This document shows positions 48,444-60,213 of a DNA stretch of 62,000 nt, one piece after another. Position 1 is the stretch's first letter; every line of letters starts with the position of its first letter. The stretch covers positions 394,838,439 through 394,900,438 of the forward strand of contig NC_081406.1 in assembly GCF_030272615.1 (NCBI RefSeq), given 5' to 3'. The position numbers were made by a program, and so were the translations under genes. The notes beneath the pieces were generated by a model, which saw nothing but the letters and a program-made list of their open reading frames with translations, was not told the DNA's origin and did not search any database. Source of the stretch: Cryptomeria japonica. Its lineage: Eukaryota > Streptophyta > Pinopsida > Cupressales > Cupressaceae.

Positions 48444-49110
48444 CTAAGAGATTGAGGAAACAGAGAATATTCATTATCATGGAACAACAAACAAGAGCAA
48501 CTTGAAGTTGAAAGGGAAGAAGAAGAAGAAGTAGAAGTCGATATAGTTCACACGTATGTAGGACAAATGTTAGGAACTAGCCTATTTGAATCAGAATCAC
48601 ATGCGGGTGACATGGACTTAACTGAGGACATGGAAATACATATTGAAATCCTTGACATCTCTATCATGACCCCTAATATCTTTGACATAATCCAACATGA
48701 GGATCCTTTATCCTTAATTCATCCTGAACCTATGGACTAGGAAAATGAAGGACATACCACCATGGATACCTTTCCTAATGACCATGCCATATCTTTATAT
48801 CTTAATGAAATCAAACATACAACAACTCTCACCAGAAATTTTAGAAACATATCTTCAAGTCAAATGGGTGTCAAATATCCTAGTCACAAAAGTGAAAATA
48901 AAGAAAACAATATCAAGTCTAATGCTGAAAACCATTTCTTGGCAACATTAGACCGAAAAAGAGTAAAAATAAAGGATGCATCTAATGGTGAAAACCTCCT
49001 CGAGGCATCGAAAGATGGGAGATTTGACAACTTACCTAAATGTTATCAAGAGAAGTTATCTATCCTAATAGAACCAGTAAAGGCAGTTATCATTGGCACA
49101 ACTGATCTAC
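48444..49110 (+). other. E linker between protease and RT stub
   Basis: Stop-interrupted, Glu-rich coding remnant (EEEEEVEVDIV-like near 48520). No domain is recognised. An open frame restarts at 48762 and runs into the RT stub. Confidence 0.5.
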
Positions 49111-49640
49111 ATCCAACAACTTCTCTTTCAGAACTAGAAAGGCAAAAATACTTGGAACTCTTCAAGAGGAGGCAAATCAAAAGATGGTCATATGCAAACA
49201 TTCAAGGGTTGGATCCAGATCTTATAATACATCACCCAAATATCAGTCTAGGAGCAAGCATCAATAATGAAACACATCATGGATCAAGAGAAAGCATACT
49301 ATTCATCACACCACAAGGTCATATAATTCTGAAAGCATACAAATTAAGCTTCCCATGCACCAACAACACTGCAAAGTATGAGGCTTTGGTTATAGGTATC
49401 AAAATGGCTGTGGAATGGAATATTACACAACTTCAGGTCTTTGGAGACTCTCAGCTTGTCATCAATCAAATCAATGATGACTATCAAACAAAAGATGAGA
49501 AACCCATCCCTTACAAAAAGATGGTGGATGACTTCAAGAAATATTTTGTTGAAATCACTTTTGAATAAATTCCAAGAAATGATAACAAAGTAGCAGATGC
49601 CATGGCAACACTTTCTTCTCTATTACAAACACAGGAAAAT
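49110..49640 (+). pseudogene. Element E: RT N-terminal stub fused to archaeal-type RNase H remnant
   Basis: SELERQKYLELFKRRQIKRW and GLDPDLIIHHPNISLGA correspond to the segment just upstream of RT in Tat/Ogre elements. Immediately after LGA (about 49253) the frame continues in the middle of an aRNH (PCTNNTAKYEALVIGIKMAV, FGDSQLVINQ, then IPRNDNKVADAMATL). RT, gypsy RNase H and the FDG start of aRNH are missing, so an in-frame deletion removed them. TAA at 49566-49568 sits where a Gln codon is plausible. Not functional as polymerase, and RNase H lacks its first Asp. Confidence 0.82.
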
Positions 49641-50997
49641 CAAGAGCATTATGAATTCTTGGTTGAAGAGTTGTTTCATCCCGCCTTTAATTGTCCTGAT
49701 TCCCAAACCATCTGTCAAATTATTGGACATGATTCCTCCCACTATGGCCAAACTTACACATACCTGAAAAATAACATCTTACCTCCCGACTTATCAAAAA
49801 ATTAAAAGAGAAACTTTGTTTGCCAATCCTCCCATTATACTCTTGTCACAGATACCCTATTTAAATGAGGTCTAGACGGTACTCTTTTAAGATGTCTCGA
49901 TCAAGAAGAATCTGAGAAGGCCTTAAAGGAAGTCCATAACGACATTTGTGGCACTCATTCAAGTGGTCTTACCCTTTCGAAAAAACTCATACGCTTGGGC
50001 TATTATTGGTCGACTATGGAATGAGATTCTTTTCAAATAGCTAGAACGTGCAAACAATGTCAGATCCATGGAAACTTGATCCATGCACCAACACAAGAAC
50101 TTCATGCTTTGGCAACATCTTGGCCTTTCTGCCAATGGGGTCTTGATCTAGTAGGAAAGATAAATCCTTCTTCACCTAATGGTCACAAATTCATCCTTGT
50201 AGCTACAGAATATTTTACAAAAATGGATCGAGGCAGTACCTCTCACAAATATCACAAGAAAGAAAATTGCTGCATTCATCTTGAATTACATCTTCTGTCG
50301 CTATGGAATACCAATGAACATTATCACTGATAATGGGTGACCATTCAAGAATCAGGATATACAAGAGCTATGTGAGAAGTTCAAAATCCAACACAGATTC
50401 TCCACACCGTATTATCCATAGGGAAATGGGTAGGCAGAAGCATCTAACAAAACTATTCTAAAAATCCTCAAAAAGACAGTGAACGATGCTAGAAAAGATT
50501 GTCATATTCAACTAAACCTTGCTCTCTGGGCCTACCACACTAGTATCTGCACACCAACAGGTGCCACACCTTTCTCTCTTGTATATGGATCAGAAGCCAT
50601 ATTTCCAATCGAAGTAGAGATACCCTCTCTACGTGTATCACTAAAAGGACTTATCCTAGCTGAAGAACAACGAGTATCTAGACTACAAGAGTTAGAACTG
50701 ATCCATGAAAGAAGACAAAATGCCTTTGATCATCTAAAGGTATATCAGCAAAGAATTTGCTGAAGTTATAATCACAAGGTCAAAATACGAATCTTTCAAG
50801 TAGGAGAACTAGTACTAAAGGAAAATCCACAAAATCAATCAGATCGAGAAAAGAAGGGAAAATTTGAACCAAACTGGTTAGGTCCATTTGTGGTCACAAC
50901 AGTATTTGGGTCAAGGGCATATCAACTATCAACACAAGATGGAGATCAGCTCGAGGAACCCATCAATAGCATGCATTTGAAGAAGTTTTATGTCTGA
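49641..50997 (+). pseudogene. Element E integrase
   Basis: The zinc-binding region ends in TCKQCQIHG (about 50050). Core motifs are WGLDLVGKI (Asp), IITDNG (Asp) and YYP-GNG-AEASNK (Glu), then LVYGSEA and a C-terminal LGPFVVT module ending LKKFYV. Stops are TGA at 50338-50340, TAG at 50419-50421 and TAG at 50431-50433. The last two replace the Gln codons of the P-Q-G-N-G-Q motif. A frameshift occurs near 50220. No chromodomain. Confidence 0.85.
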
Positions 50998-50999
50998 AA

Positions 51000-51135
51000 A
51001 ATCCAAAAATAGTGAAAAAGCAAAAAAATCCAAAAACAGTGAAAAAGCAAAAAAATCCAAAAACAGTGAAAAAGCAAAAAAATCCAAAAACAGTGAAAAA
51101 GCAGAAAAATCCAAAAACAGTGGAAAAGGTAGAAA
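51000..51135 (+). repeat. 27-bp tandem repeat after E integrase
   Basis: Five near-identical units of AAAAACAGTGAAAAAGC plus AAAAAATCC, starting right at the integrase stop. In one frame they encode Lys/Ser-rich peptides (SKNSEKAKK). Confidence 0.9.
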
Positions 51136-51214
51136 ACCAAAAACAGTAAAAAATAAGAAAATAATAAAAAAAATCAAATATGAGAAAAAGTGCAATAATA
51201 ACAGATGGTGAAAA

Positions 51215-52790
51215 CCTGACAAATAGGCATTATTTGTCGGCTAGTTGTGCCATCTATTGGTTCGTGCATTCTTCCGCTTGCATTCTTTTCCATCAGCATT
51301 GTTCATATTCATCATAAAGCCTTTGTCCATACGCAGGCATCCCAGGTGATTTCTCGTCATGGTTTAGATCATTGACTATATCATAATAAGGCTTGTTTTT
51401 AGGCTGGGCAAAATCCTGAACCTGGTTGGGGGCAAAAAGTTGCAATCATTTTGAGCTTAATCAAAGCAGGTAGAACAACAGTCAGACAACGCTTGTCAAG
51501 CAAAAAACTAAGACACATCCAACGTTGAACATAAGATCACATTATCAACCATTAACTATCACATATCAATCTAAACATGACAAAACACATATCAATGGAT
51601 GATATATCTTGACTCATGATTTTAACACTTTGGCAATAATGGATCAACTATTTTATGTTAATTTTTGCTATCATGATTTCTGAGTAACTCCAGGATGTCT
51701 TTGACTAGAGGAATGAGGAAGGAATGTGATATTTTTCTTGTCTACTATCTGTAAATTAATCATTAATATGTGCAAAGTTGTCTAAGGAAATGATCATCAG
51801 AGTATCATCGAAGACATTTCAGACTTGCATATAGAAATGATTAATACTGCCTGTTTTACGCAAGCAACACTATGGTCATCTTGGTTCAATTATACCTCGA
51901 TGCTTGTGCTAACTTGTAATATCAAAACCCAGGAAAGTAGTGCTCAGGTCATCATGGTTCAATTATACCATTGATATTTACACCCACTTCCCATATTTCA
52001 AAGGCTCAATGATGAAACAAAGCAATGGCTTCATGACCGGTCTGATCATTACATTGCATTTCATTTTTGCATTTGCATTTAGCTTGCATTTCATTCTTGC
52101 ATGGGATCACAAAATATCATCTTATCCAAGGCCAAATCTATCATAGGAATCATCAATGTATCATCATAGGTGTATACACAATCAGAATGATGACTCATCT
52201 CTCCAAATATCATCGACCCAATGCAAATCTTATGCTACCCCCTCAAATATGAACCCACATCAACATCTAAATCTTCCTACAATAGGATATCAACAAAATG
52301 TCAGTTCTTTATCTCATCTGATCCATTCTATCATGTCTTATATAGGATGAATCCTTCTTGGAACCAGACATTTTGATCAAGTCTTATACAGGATATATCG
52401 TTCCTAAAACTAGACACTTTGATCATCTTTGTCTTATATAGGAGGTGTCATTCCTGAAACTAGACTAAATCTTGATCTTATAAATCTAATCAATCTTATC
52501 AATTCAATCAAGCTTTATCAATCATCACATCTAGAATCACATCATAGTGATCAAAGAACTCACACTTTCATCAATCAATGTTGCAGAAGTCAAATCATTT
52601 CTAATTGAGAAATCAATTTTGCAAAGATCCAAAAACTCCAAAGGTCAATTATCTCAATTGATCTCCCAAGGGGGCATCATCATATCAAAATTTAGCAATC
52701 AATGGCTGGGGCATCCCATCAAACCAATATCACATCAACATCATCACATTGAGATTATTCTTTGAATCAATGCTTCGTCACACATCGCTT
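51215..52790 (+). other. E 3' noncoding region
   Basis: No supported gene. Contains a diffuse duplication with GGTCATC[AT]TGGTTCAATT at about 51872 and 51946, and the array at 52325-52470. Confidence 0.6.
52325..52470 (+). repeat. ~50-bp tandem repeat, three units
   Basis: Units start TCTTATA[TC]AGGA and contain CCT-AAACTAGACA-TTTGATC, near 52336, 52382 and 52433. Confidence 0.7.
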
Positions 52791-52805
52791 CAAAGAGGGG
52801 CAAAA
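52790..52805 (+). other. Polypurine tract of E
   Basis: CAAAGAGGGGCAAAA directly before the 3' LTR. Confidence 0.85.
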
Positions 52806-53866
52806 TGTATACACCTAAAAATGGTCTGAAGATACTTAATTAAATACACAATTATTTGATTAATTCCCCTTCCCAATTAATTGAATTCACAAGCAATTTA
52901 ATTAATTTCTCTATTCATCTACTAGTAAATAAATCTAAATGATTTATTTATATAGTTCATCTCATATCCCCCTTTGGTTAATTAATTATAAATTAATTAA
53001 TGTCTCTCCATATTAATAAATTCTTCTAATCCCTAATTAAGATTAATAAACTCAAGTTTGTTGAGATTAATTACCATTTTCCAATTATTTGAATTTCTAA
53101 ATTCAAATGAGAACATGGCTCCTAACTTTAACCACCTAACCTAACCATCCCCTATCTTAACCCATTCAATCTAATCTTGGGTCTAACTAACCCTATCCTA
53201 TCTTGCACATTCTACCCTCCTTATCCTAACCTCCCATGGTGTGGATATTCTCTCCTTGAGACACATGGCACTTTTGTCACATGTCTCCTCCCTTGGACAC
53301 TTGCCCTCTCATGAGCAAGGCTCCTTGACACTTGTCACCACAGAGATGACAAGTGTCCCTTCCTTCAACCTCTTCTCCAACTTCCTCAATCTTGGCCCTT
53401 GATATCTTCAGATCAAATCTAGACCGTCGATTCCTGCCACCTTAGCTTTGGCCTTGGAATTCCTATAAATATCCCTCATTTTAGAGCAATAAGGATCCCA
53501 TCTCATATCAATTTAGGCATCATTACTATAGCCAGTTTGCATTTCAATTATCTAGTAATTAGATTTTGGATTAATCATAGCATGTTAATCTAGTTTCTTA
53601 AATCATGCATTTCATATCATCTCTATAGTGAATTATGATCAAATAGCTACTCAACTCTTGAGTTATCACTTTGGAGGTCATTGCTCCACTGAGAGCCCAT
53701 CAATCCAACACCTTCAAGGTCCTCAAGAATAGAGGAAAATGGGACATTTCAAGGAAGACTTGTGGTTTGCAATTTTAATCTAGTTTTCAATTAAGCTTTT
53801 CAATTATATTATATTGTCTCATTATATGTGTGTGCCTCTTATACTAACAACATTTTTAGCATCACA
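52806..53866 (+). mobile_element. Element E, 3' LTR
   Basis: 1,061 bp, collinear with the 5' LTR. TATA box at 53464-53471. Confidence 0.93.
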
Positions 53867-53871
53867 ATTGT
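53867..53871. repeat. Target-site duplication of E, right (ATTGT)
   Basis: One mismatch to 42536-42540. Confidence 0.75.
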
Positions 53872-54604
53872 AATAGCCCCAATAGCATGAAGTGAAGTTA
53901 TATCTCAAGTGGTGTTGATGAAGACCTGAATGACATGAGTGGGCCCAATTACTGATCATGTAGACTTGCATATCTTTGGGCTAACCGGTTTATTTTATGG
54001 CATGACGATGTCATTGTATGGCATTTATGTGAATTCAGGATCATGTCATAAGTTTTGGTGGATACAAGGGAGCTAAAGGATCATCAGATGATCATATATG
54101 TATAGCTCAACCAGTGTATGGTGAAGATTAGAGTCCTGGTATTGGACCTAACCAGTTATGAGAACGTGAGATGTGTGACTCAGGGGGAGTTCAAGTTCTC
54201 ATGATGTAGAGTCGGTATGCTTGAACTGTCAAAGATACTGACTGCCCAAACTACAGGTGATGAAAATTGTAGTAGGAATACCCAAGATAATTTCATTGCA
54301 AGGGGTATCTACCTGTCCTTTGGTTGGTTGTATTGGTAGTAAAAACACATTTGATTCCTAAAGAAATTTGGATCAAACAAGAGTTGATGTAGGTTGATGG
54401 ATAGGTGAGTATTGTTCACTAACACACCCCTCTGAAATTGAGTAGTGTAACAAATGATATAAAATTTGCTTGCTGAATTGGTGTCAGTTGAAGGTTGAAT
54501 CCTCCATCTCAAGTGTTGTGACTTGAGAAGATAAAACAGAATGTATAACAAGTGGTATCAAAGGAGGAGTTGCATCCAATGAAGAGAAAGGGGGAGATGG
54601 AATT
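53872..54604 (+). other. Element D interior between E and F, noncoding
   Basis: No ORF with recognisable domains. Contains polypurine words (CAGGGGGAG near 54182, AAAGGGGGAG near 54588) and CCGGT words like the rest of D. Confidence 0.6.
54600..54604. repeat. Target-site duplication of F, left (GAATT)
   Basis: The right copy at 61271-61275 is AAATT, one mismatch. Confidence 0.75.
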
Positions 54605-55661
54605 TTTTGGTATTTTGGTATGGTTTTGTCATTGATGTCAACACCTACTAAATACACCTACTTTGGAGATCTAACAACATTCACCAGCAAGTAGTAATCT
54701 GTGCAAAAGTTACTGGTATATGATTAACTGGTAGGATATAATGTTCATCGGTACTTGGAATGACATGGAAGACACTTGGTAATATCGAAGACATCATTTG
54801 GACACTTTATTTTGAAGCAATAATCATTGGTATATTCATATTTGCATATTTGCTTTTACCAGCAAATAGGTCCAGGTTATCTAGGGTTACATCGATAGGT
54901 TTATCTTTTCCAAATTAGCATGGCATGCTATGGAGATGATTTATTATTGTTGTAAATGCATTAAGCCGACATGATTAATCGGTTATTGCATCGGATATTA
55001 TATTATTTGTAAAATATTTTTATTGTAATATCTTGTAGAGTCGACCTACTAAAATTGGTCTTAGGGTATGGTATAAATGTAAGATCTTATTTGTAAGATC
55101 AAGTGTGAAATGTGAAAAAGATTTGAGTGAAGGTATATGCAAGATAAAGTAGAGGCATACACAAAGACATCATTTGAAGGAGAAGTTAGGTTTTTGTAGA
55201 AGCATATCAGCATTACACCGGTACTAAATTCAGCATATGAAGATGCGATTTTGTGCAGTACATTCTTATTGGATTTAATCATCCAACTGTAGTCAGTGTG
55301 ACTCCCATTTGTGATTGGGCAGTGAGCTTTAGGCCGTTGGCCTTTCTACATGTGTAGACCCCTTTTTATACACTTACTATTTGTAGTAGTATCATCCGAT
55401 TGTGGGTAAGGTTTCCCACTATGGTTTTTCCCCTTACAGGGTTTCCACGTACAAATATTGGTGTCATGTGTTGTGGATGACTTTGTGTTTATGTTTCATG
55501 CATTAATTCTTACCGATATAGCAATTTACTGTTAACACTATCTACCGACATACTAAACTGGTTTACCGGTATTATGTATTAAGCTAGTTAATAAGTTTTT
55601 TATTTGAATTTATTAGACAACTGATTCACCCCCCCCTCTTAGTTGTCTCCAAGACCTAACA
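54605..55661 (+). mobile_element. Element F, 5' LTR
   Basis: The start reads TTTTGGTATTTTGG where the 3' LTR has TGTTAGTATTTTGG, so the terminal TG is mutated. Ends GACCTAACA. TATAAAT at 55072-55078. Confidence 0.92.
55072..55078 (+). promoter_or_regulatory. TATA box of F 5' LTR
   Basis: TATAAAT, conserved at 60681-60687 in the 3' LTR. Confidence 0.6.
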
Positions 55662-55663
55662 AT

Positions 55664-55675
55664 TGGTATCAGAGC
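55664..55675 (+). other. Primer-binding site of F
   Basis: TGGTATCAGAGC, complementary to initiator Met tRNA, two bases after the LTR. Confidence 0.95.
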
Positions 55676-55718
55676 TTAGTCCTCTTTTTGCAAAAGTTTA
55701 ACAACTTGAGGAGATCTA

Positions 55719-57008
55719 ATGTCTACCAATTATTTCAGGAAGGATATTCCTAAACTTGATGGAACCAACTATGGGATATGGAAGATCAATATGGAGACAC
55801 ATTTGAATTGCATCGGTAAAGACATCTGGGAAGTTACTAAGATTGGTTATACTACTGCTGTAGGAGGTCAGACTGCTCCAACTACTTTAGCCAAAGATGA
55901 AGAAAATGATTGCAAAGCAAGAGAAGGACTCTTGAGCGCATTATCAGATCAACAAATCATGGGATTATCAGATAGGTCTACTGCTAAAGCTATTTGGGAT
56001 CATTTGGAAACACTGAATGAAGGAGATTCCATAGTCAAAATTGCAAAACTTGAAAGCTTCCAAGTCAGGTATGAACATCTGAAAATGGAAGAAGATGAAA
56101 GGATTTCTACTTTTATGGAAAGAGTAAATAAAATTGTTTTGGGTATCAAATGTTGTGGAGGAACCTTGAGTGAGGATGAGATTGTTTCAAAAATCTTAAG
56201 AGGTTTGCCACCGGCATATAAAATGAAGGTTACTACTATAAATGAGTTAAGAACAATGCCTAATACATCAGTAACTAGGGATACATTGATTGGAAAACTT
56301 TCAGCTTTTGAAATTGAGGAATTTGGTCTTGTTGCAACTATAAAGACTGATTTGGCCTTCAAAGCATCAACACCATCTGCTCCATCTTTTGACAAATCAG
56401 ATTGGAGAGCCTTTTATTCAAGAGAACTTGAAGAAACCAAGAAGGAGAATGAAGAGCTTGAAGAACTTGAAGCTCTATTTGCAAGAAAAATGCCAAAAGG
56501 TCCAATTGGAAGCAAGTATGAAGGTAAAGCACCTTTTAAATGTTTTAACTGTAATAAGATTGGTCATATGGCTTCAAGATGCCGTGATAGACATGCTAGA
56601 CTAAGAGAAGAAGCTAGAAGAGTATACAAACCTATTCCTGAGTATCAGAGATACAGATTTAAGAAAAACAAAGATAAATCTTGTTACATTGCTGATGAAG
56701 GTGTGACTGATGATTCTGATGAGGATCCAGCAAACAATGGTTGGGTTTTTGTTGCTATAATAGAAGATCAACCAGCACCTACTGCTCAACCGGTAGAAAA
56801 AGCCCTAGCAGCTAAAGTTGAATCAAAGGATGAATGGATTATTGACTCACGATGCTCACATCATATGACTGGAGACAAAGGTAAATTCTTGAACTTTCAA
56901 GAATACAATGGAGGTTTAGTAAGATTTGGAGATGACAAAGCCTTTTCAATCAAAGGTAAGGGTTCAATATCTCTTGATGGTAAACATAACACTGATAATG
57001 TCTCTTAA
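55719..57008 (+). pseudogene. Element F gag and protease start
   Basis: 429 open codons. GTNYGIWKINMETHL and AKAIWDHLETLNEGDS are the UBN2-like capsid core. The zinc knuckle CFNCNKIGHMASRC (about residues 275-290) binds RNA. The protease begins at EWIIDSRCSHHMTG, where the usual catalytic DSG reads DSR, a Gly-to-Arg change at about 56850. The frame ends at 57008 because of a frameshift just before the LSVGQLVEKG segment. Confidence 0.9.
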
Positions 57009-58090
57009 GTGTTGGTCAATTAGTTGAGAAAGGTTTTCAGTTACAATTTAAAAATGGAAAATGCAAAATCATGAATAGAACTGGTTTGGAAATTGCAACC
57101 GGTAATCAGACTAGAGGTAATATCTTTCATTTGAATAACAGTGAAAAGGCATGCTTAATTGCACATATAGATGAAAGTTGGTTATGGCATAAAAGACTAT
57201 GTCATGTAAATTTTGATTGCATGGTAAAAATCAGTACTTCTAAGGCAGTTAGAGATCTACCTAAAATTGTGAAACCTCAGAATACAATTTGCAAGGAATA
57301 TCAATTTGGAAAACAAGTTAGAGCTAGTTTTAAAAGTATTCCAGAAAAGTCTAATAATGCTCTTGATTTAGTTCACACTGATTTATGTGGTCCAGCTAGA
57401 ACTAAAAGCTTACAAGGTGATAGATATTTCATGGTAATTATTGATGATTACTCTAGAATGTGTTGGGTTACTTTTCTCAAAGAAAAATCAGAAGCACTTG
57501 GGAAGTTCAAACTATTCAAAGCAATGGTTGAAAATGAAACTGGTAAGAAAATCAAATGTTTAAGATCAGATCAAGGAGGAGAATTCACATCTAAAGATTT
57601 CAATACATTCTGTGAAGTGAATGGAATCAAAAGATAGTTATCAGCACCTTGGACACCACAACAGAATGAAGTTGTTGAAAGGAAAAACAAAACTATCTTG
57701 GATGCAGCAAGAAGTATGTTATCAGAAGCAAATCTACCACATGTGTACTGGAGAGAGGCAGTAAGCATTGTTGTCTATACATTCAACAAAGTTCATATCA
57801 AAGGTGAAACCGGTAAGACCCCTCATGAACTATGGTTTGGTAATATTCCTACTCTTAAGTATTTCAAAATTTTTGGAAGTAAATGTTATATTAGAAGAGA
57901 TGAGTATATTGGAAAATTTGATCCTAGAAGTGATGAAGGAATATTTCTTGGTTATTCATCTAAGAGCAAGGCATATAGATGTTTTAATAAAAGATTACAG
58001 AAAATTGTTGAGAGTACAAATGTAAAGATTGATAAACAATTCAGAGGAACTTCAAGATATATAGACTCTAACCGGAAACATAAATTATGA
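57009..58090 (+). pseudogene. Element F protease end and integrase
   Basis: LSVGQLVEKGFQLQF closes the protease part. The integrase zinc region WLWHKRLCHVNF is followed by CKEY where C-x-x-C is expected, so one zinc ligand is Tyr. Catalytic residues are visible: VHTDLCGP (Asp), LRSDQGGEF (Asp) and NEVVERKNK (Glu). TAG at 57635-57637 replaces the Gln of the usual KRQLS motif. GIFLGYSSKSKAYR marks the copia C-terminal region. The frame shifts near 58085. Confidence 0.9.
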
Positions 58091-58359
58091 CAAATGAACC
58101 TACAATGAATCCACCAGTACAAAATGATGATCTAGTTACTCCGGTATCATCAGAGGATTCCACAGTAATTGAAGAACAACAACAGACTAAGACACCCCGG
58201 TATGTAAGACTGAATCATTCTAAAGATCAGATAATTGGAAGCAAATTTAAAGGAGTTATGATAAGAGGAAGATTGGCAAATGAAGAGGTATGTCTTATTT
58301 CTCAAATTTAACCATTATCTATCAATGAGGCATGTGAAGATAAACTTTGGATTAAAGCT
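58087..58359 (+). pseudogene. Element F linker between integrase and RT
   Basis: Open from 58087 to 58311 in frame with the RT ORF. The stop at 58309-58311 precedes the SINEAC motif that normally leads into copia RT. Confidence 0.7.
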
Positions 58360-59844
58360 ATGGAAGAAGAATTAGGACAAATTGAGAAAAATAATACTTG
58401 GACATTAGTTCCCTGGCCTAAAAATAAAAATGTAATTGGAACCAAATGGGTATTTAGAAAAAAACTTAATGAAGATGGTAAGGTTGTCAGAAATAAAGCA
58501 AGACTAGTGTGTAAGGGATACTCTCAGAAAGAAGGAGTTGATTACAATGAAACCTTTGCACCGGTAGCTAGAATTGAGGCAGTTAGATTATTCTTGGCTT
58601 TTGCAGCTCACAAGGATTACAAAGTTTATCAAATGGATATTAAATGTGCATTTTTGAATGGAGATCTTGAAGAGGAAGTCTATATTGAACAACCTGATGG
58701 ATTTTCTTTGACAGATGACAATGATATGGTTTGTAGAATAAGAAAAGCTATGTATGGATTAAAACAAGCCCCAAGAGCTTGGTATGCAAGATTGGATAAG
58801 TATCTTTTAAAGATTGGTTTTACTAAAGGAAATGCAAATAGCAATTTATATTACAAAGTAACTAATGATGACATCTTGATCATTGAAGTATTTGTTGATG
58901 ATATAATCTTTGGAGGAGAAGATGGATTATGCAAAAAAATTTCTCTTGAAATGCAGCAAGAATTTGAAATGTCTATGATTGGAAAAATAAAATTCTTTTT
59001 AGGATTGCAGATGTTACAGACTGATAAAGGTATATTTTTGAGTCAATCTAAGTACTTGAAAGAACTACTAAAGAAATTTGGGATGGAGAACTCTAAACCC
59101 GTAAGCACACCTATGACTACAAATGACAAATTATCTCAAAGGGATGAATCTACACCTGTTAATCCAACTAGATACAAATCTATGATAGGAGGTTTACTGT
59201 ATTTGACACAAACCAGACCTGATATTATGAATGTAGTATGTATAGTTTCTAGATTTCAGAGTAATCCTAGGGAAAATCATGAATCAGCAGTGAAAAGGAT
59301 TTTCTGGTACTTACAAGGCACAACAAATATTGGATTATGGTATCCTAAAAATGAAAATTTTGATCTATGTGCATATACAGATGCAAATTGGGCAGGAGAT
59401 GTGGATGATAGAAAAAGCACCACTGGAGGAGCATTCTTTCTTGGAAAAAGATTAGTTTCTTGGTTGAGTAAGAAACAAAGTTGTACATCTTTATCAATAG
59501 TAGAATCAGAATATGTTGCAGCAGCAACAAATTGTACACAAGTACTTTGGCTTAAGCAAATGTTGAAAGACATAAAGGTAAAATGCAAGGAACCTATTAC
59601 TATATACTGTGATAACACTACAGCAATTGATATATCTAAAAATCCGGTATTACATTCTAAAACAAAACATGTTTCTATCAAACTAAATTTTCTAAGGGAA
59701 AAAGTTGAAGAAAAAGAGATAAAACTGGTTTATGTGAATACTAAAGAACAACTTGCAGATATTTTCACAAAACCTTTGCCTAAGGAAACTTTTGAGTATC
59801 TCAGAAATCAGCTCAGAGTCATACCACCACCGGTAGAGACTTAG
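58360..59844 (+). CDS. Element F reverse transcriptase and RNase H (open)
   Basis: 495 codons with no internal stop. RT (residues about 10-255): [20 protein letters not shown]-like finger, [26 protein letters not shown] and the catalytic FVDDIIFGG. Connection ends in SKPVSTPM. RNase H (about 335-475): [47 protein letters not shown] and [16 protein letters not shown]. All key acidic residues appear present. It is severed from gag by upstream lesions, so it is unlikely to be translated from the element RNA. The first Met used here is inside the ancient polyprotein. Confidence 0.93.
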   Translation: MEEELGQIEKNNTWTLVPWPKNKNVIGTKWVFRKKLNEDGKVVRNKARLVCKGYSQKEGVDYNETFAPVARIEAVRLFLAFAAHKDYKVYQMDIKCAFLNGDLEEEVYIEQPDGFSLTDDNDMVCRIRKAMYGLKQAPRAWYARLDKYLLKIGFTKGNANSNLYYKVTNDDILIIEVFVDDIIFGGEDGLCKKISLEMQQEFEMSMIGKIKFFLGLQMLQTDKGIFLSQSKYLKELLKKFGMENSKPVSTPMTTNDKLSQRDESTPVNPTRYKSMIGGLLYLTQTRPDIMNVVCIVSRFQSNPRENHESAVKRIFWYLQGTTNIGLWYPKNENFDLCAYTDANWAGDVDDRKSTTGGAFFLGKRLVSWLSKKQSCTSLSIVESEYVAAATNCTQVLWLKQMLKDIKVKCKEPITIYCDNTTAIDISKNPVLHSKTKHVSIKLNFLREKVEEKEIKLVYVNTKEQLADIFTKPLPKETFEYLRNQLRVIPPPVET

Positions 59845-60213
59845 ATAGTTAATGATTATCATCAACTGGCAGAATTAAATGGGCAAATCTTTATTCCGGT
59901 ATTTGATGAGAAAGCTAATTCAAAGGGGGAGTAGTTGGTATATTGAATTGGTTGGTATTTTGTATGAATTTAACCTTTTCTGACTCTGGCATTTGATGTC
60001 AAAGGGGGAGAGATATCTATGGAAAAACACATTATCTTTTTGGTAAAAGAGATTTTAGGGTAGAGATTTTGAAAAACACATTTAAGAAGAAATTGGTATG
60101 GAAGATTGTTACTCCCAGGGGGAGATATGGAGATTGTTAGTTTTTGGCATTTCTGTTTTGGCACTGTGATGGTTTTTCCATCTTGTGTTGCCATCAATGC
60201 CAAAGGGGGAGAT
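59845..60213 (+). other. F 3' noncoding region with repeated polypurine tracts
   Basis: AAAGGGGGAG-type tracts at 59922, 60001, 60117 (AGGGGGAG) and 60202. The tract at 60117 is followed by a decoy LTR edge (GAGATTGTTAG near 60131). The last tract adjoins the true LTR. Confidence 0.85.
60202..60212 (+). other. Polypurine tract of F
   Basis: AAAGGGGGAGA one base before the 3' LTR. Confidence 0.9.

Larger units (their letters stand above)
42541..53866 (+). mobile_element. Element E: Tat/Ogre-like Ty3-gypsy element lacking RT
   Basis: LTRs 42541-43600 and 52806-53866 (about 1.06 kb, four differences in the first ~165 bp), PBS 43606-43622 and a polypurine tract before the right LTR. The interior holds a large 21-bp repeat field, a protease remnant, an RT stub fused to an RNase H remnant, integrase, a Lys-codon repeat and ~1.8 kb of noncoding DNA. 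I find no gag domain. Non-autonomous. Confidence 0.92.

Noticed and set aside
50929-51222. Minus-strand 97-codon ORF rich in Phe and Leu
   Set aside because: Antisense of the 27-bp Lys-codon repeat.
56000-56395. 131-codon minus-strand ORF
   Set aside because: Shadow of F gag.
59277-59681. 134-codon minus-strand ORF
   Set aside because: Shadow of the F RNase H coding region.
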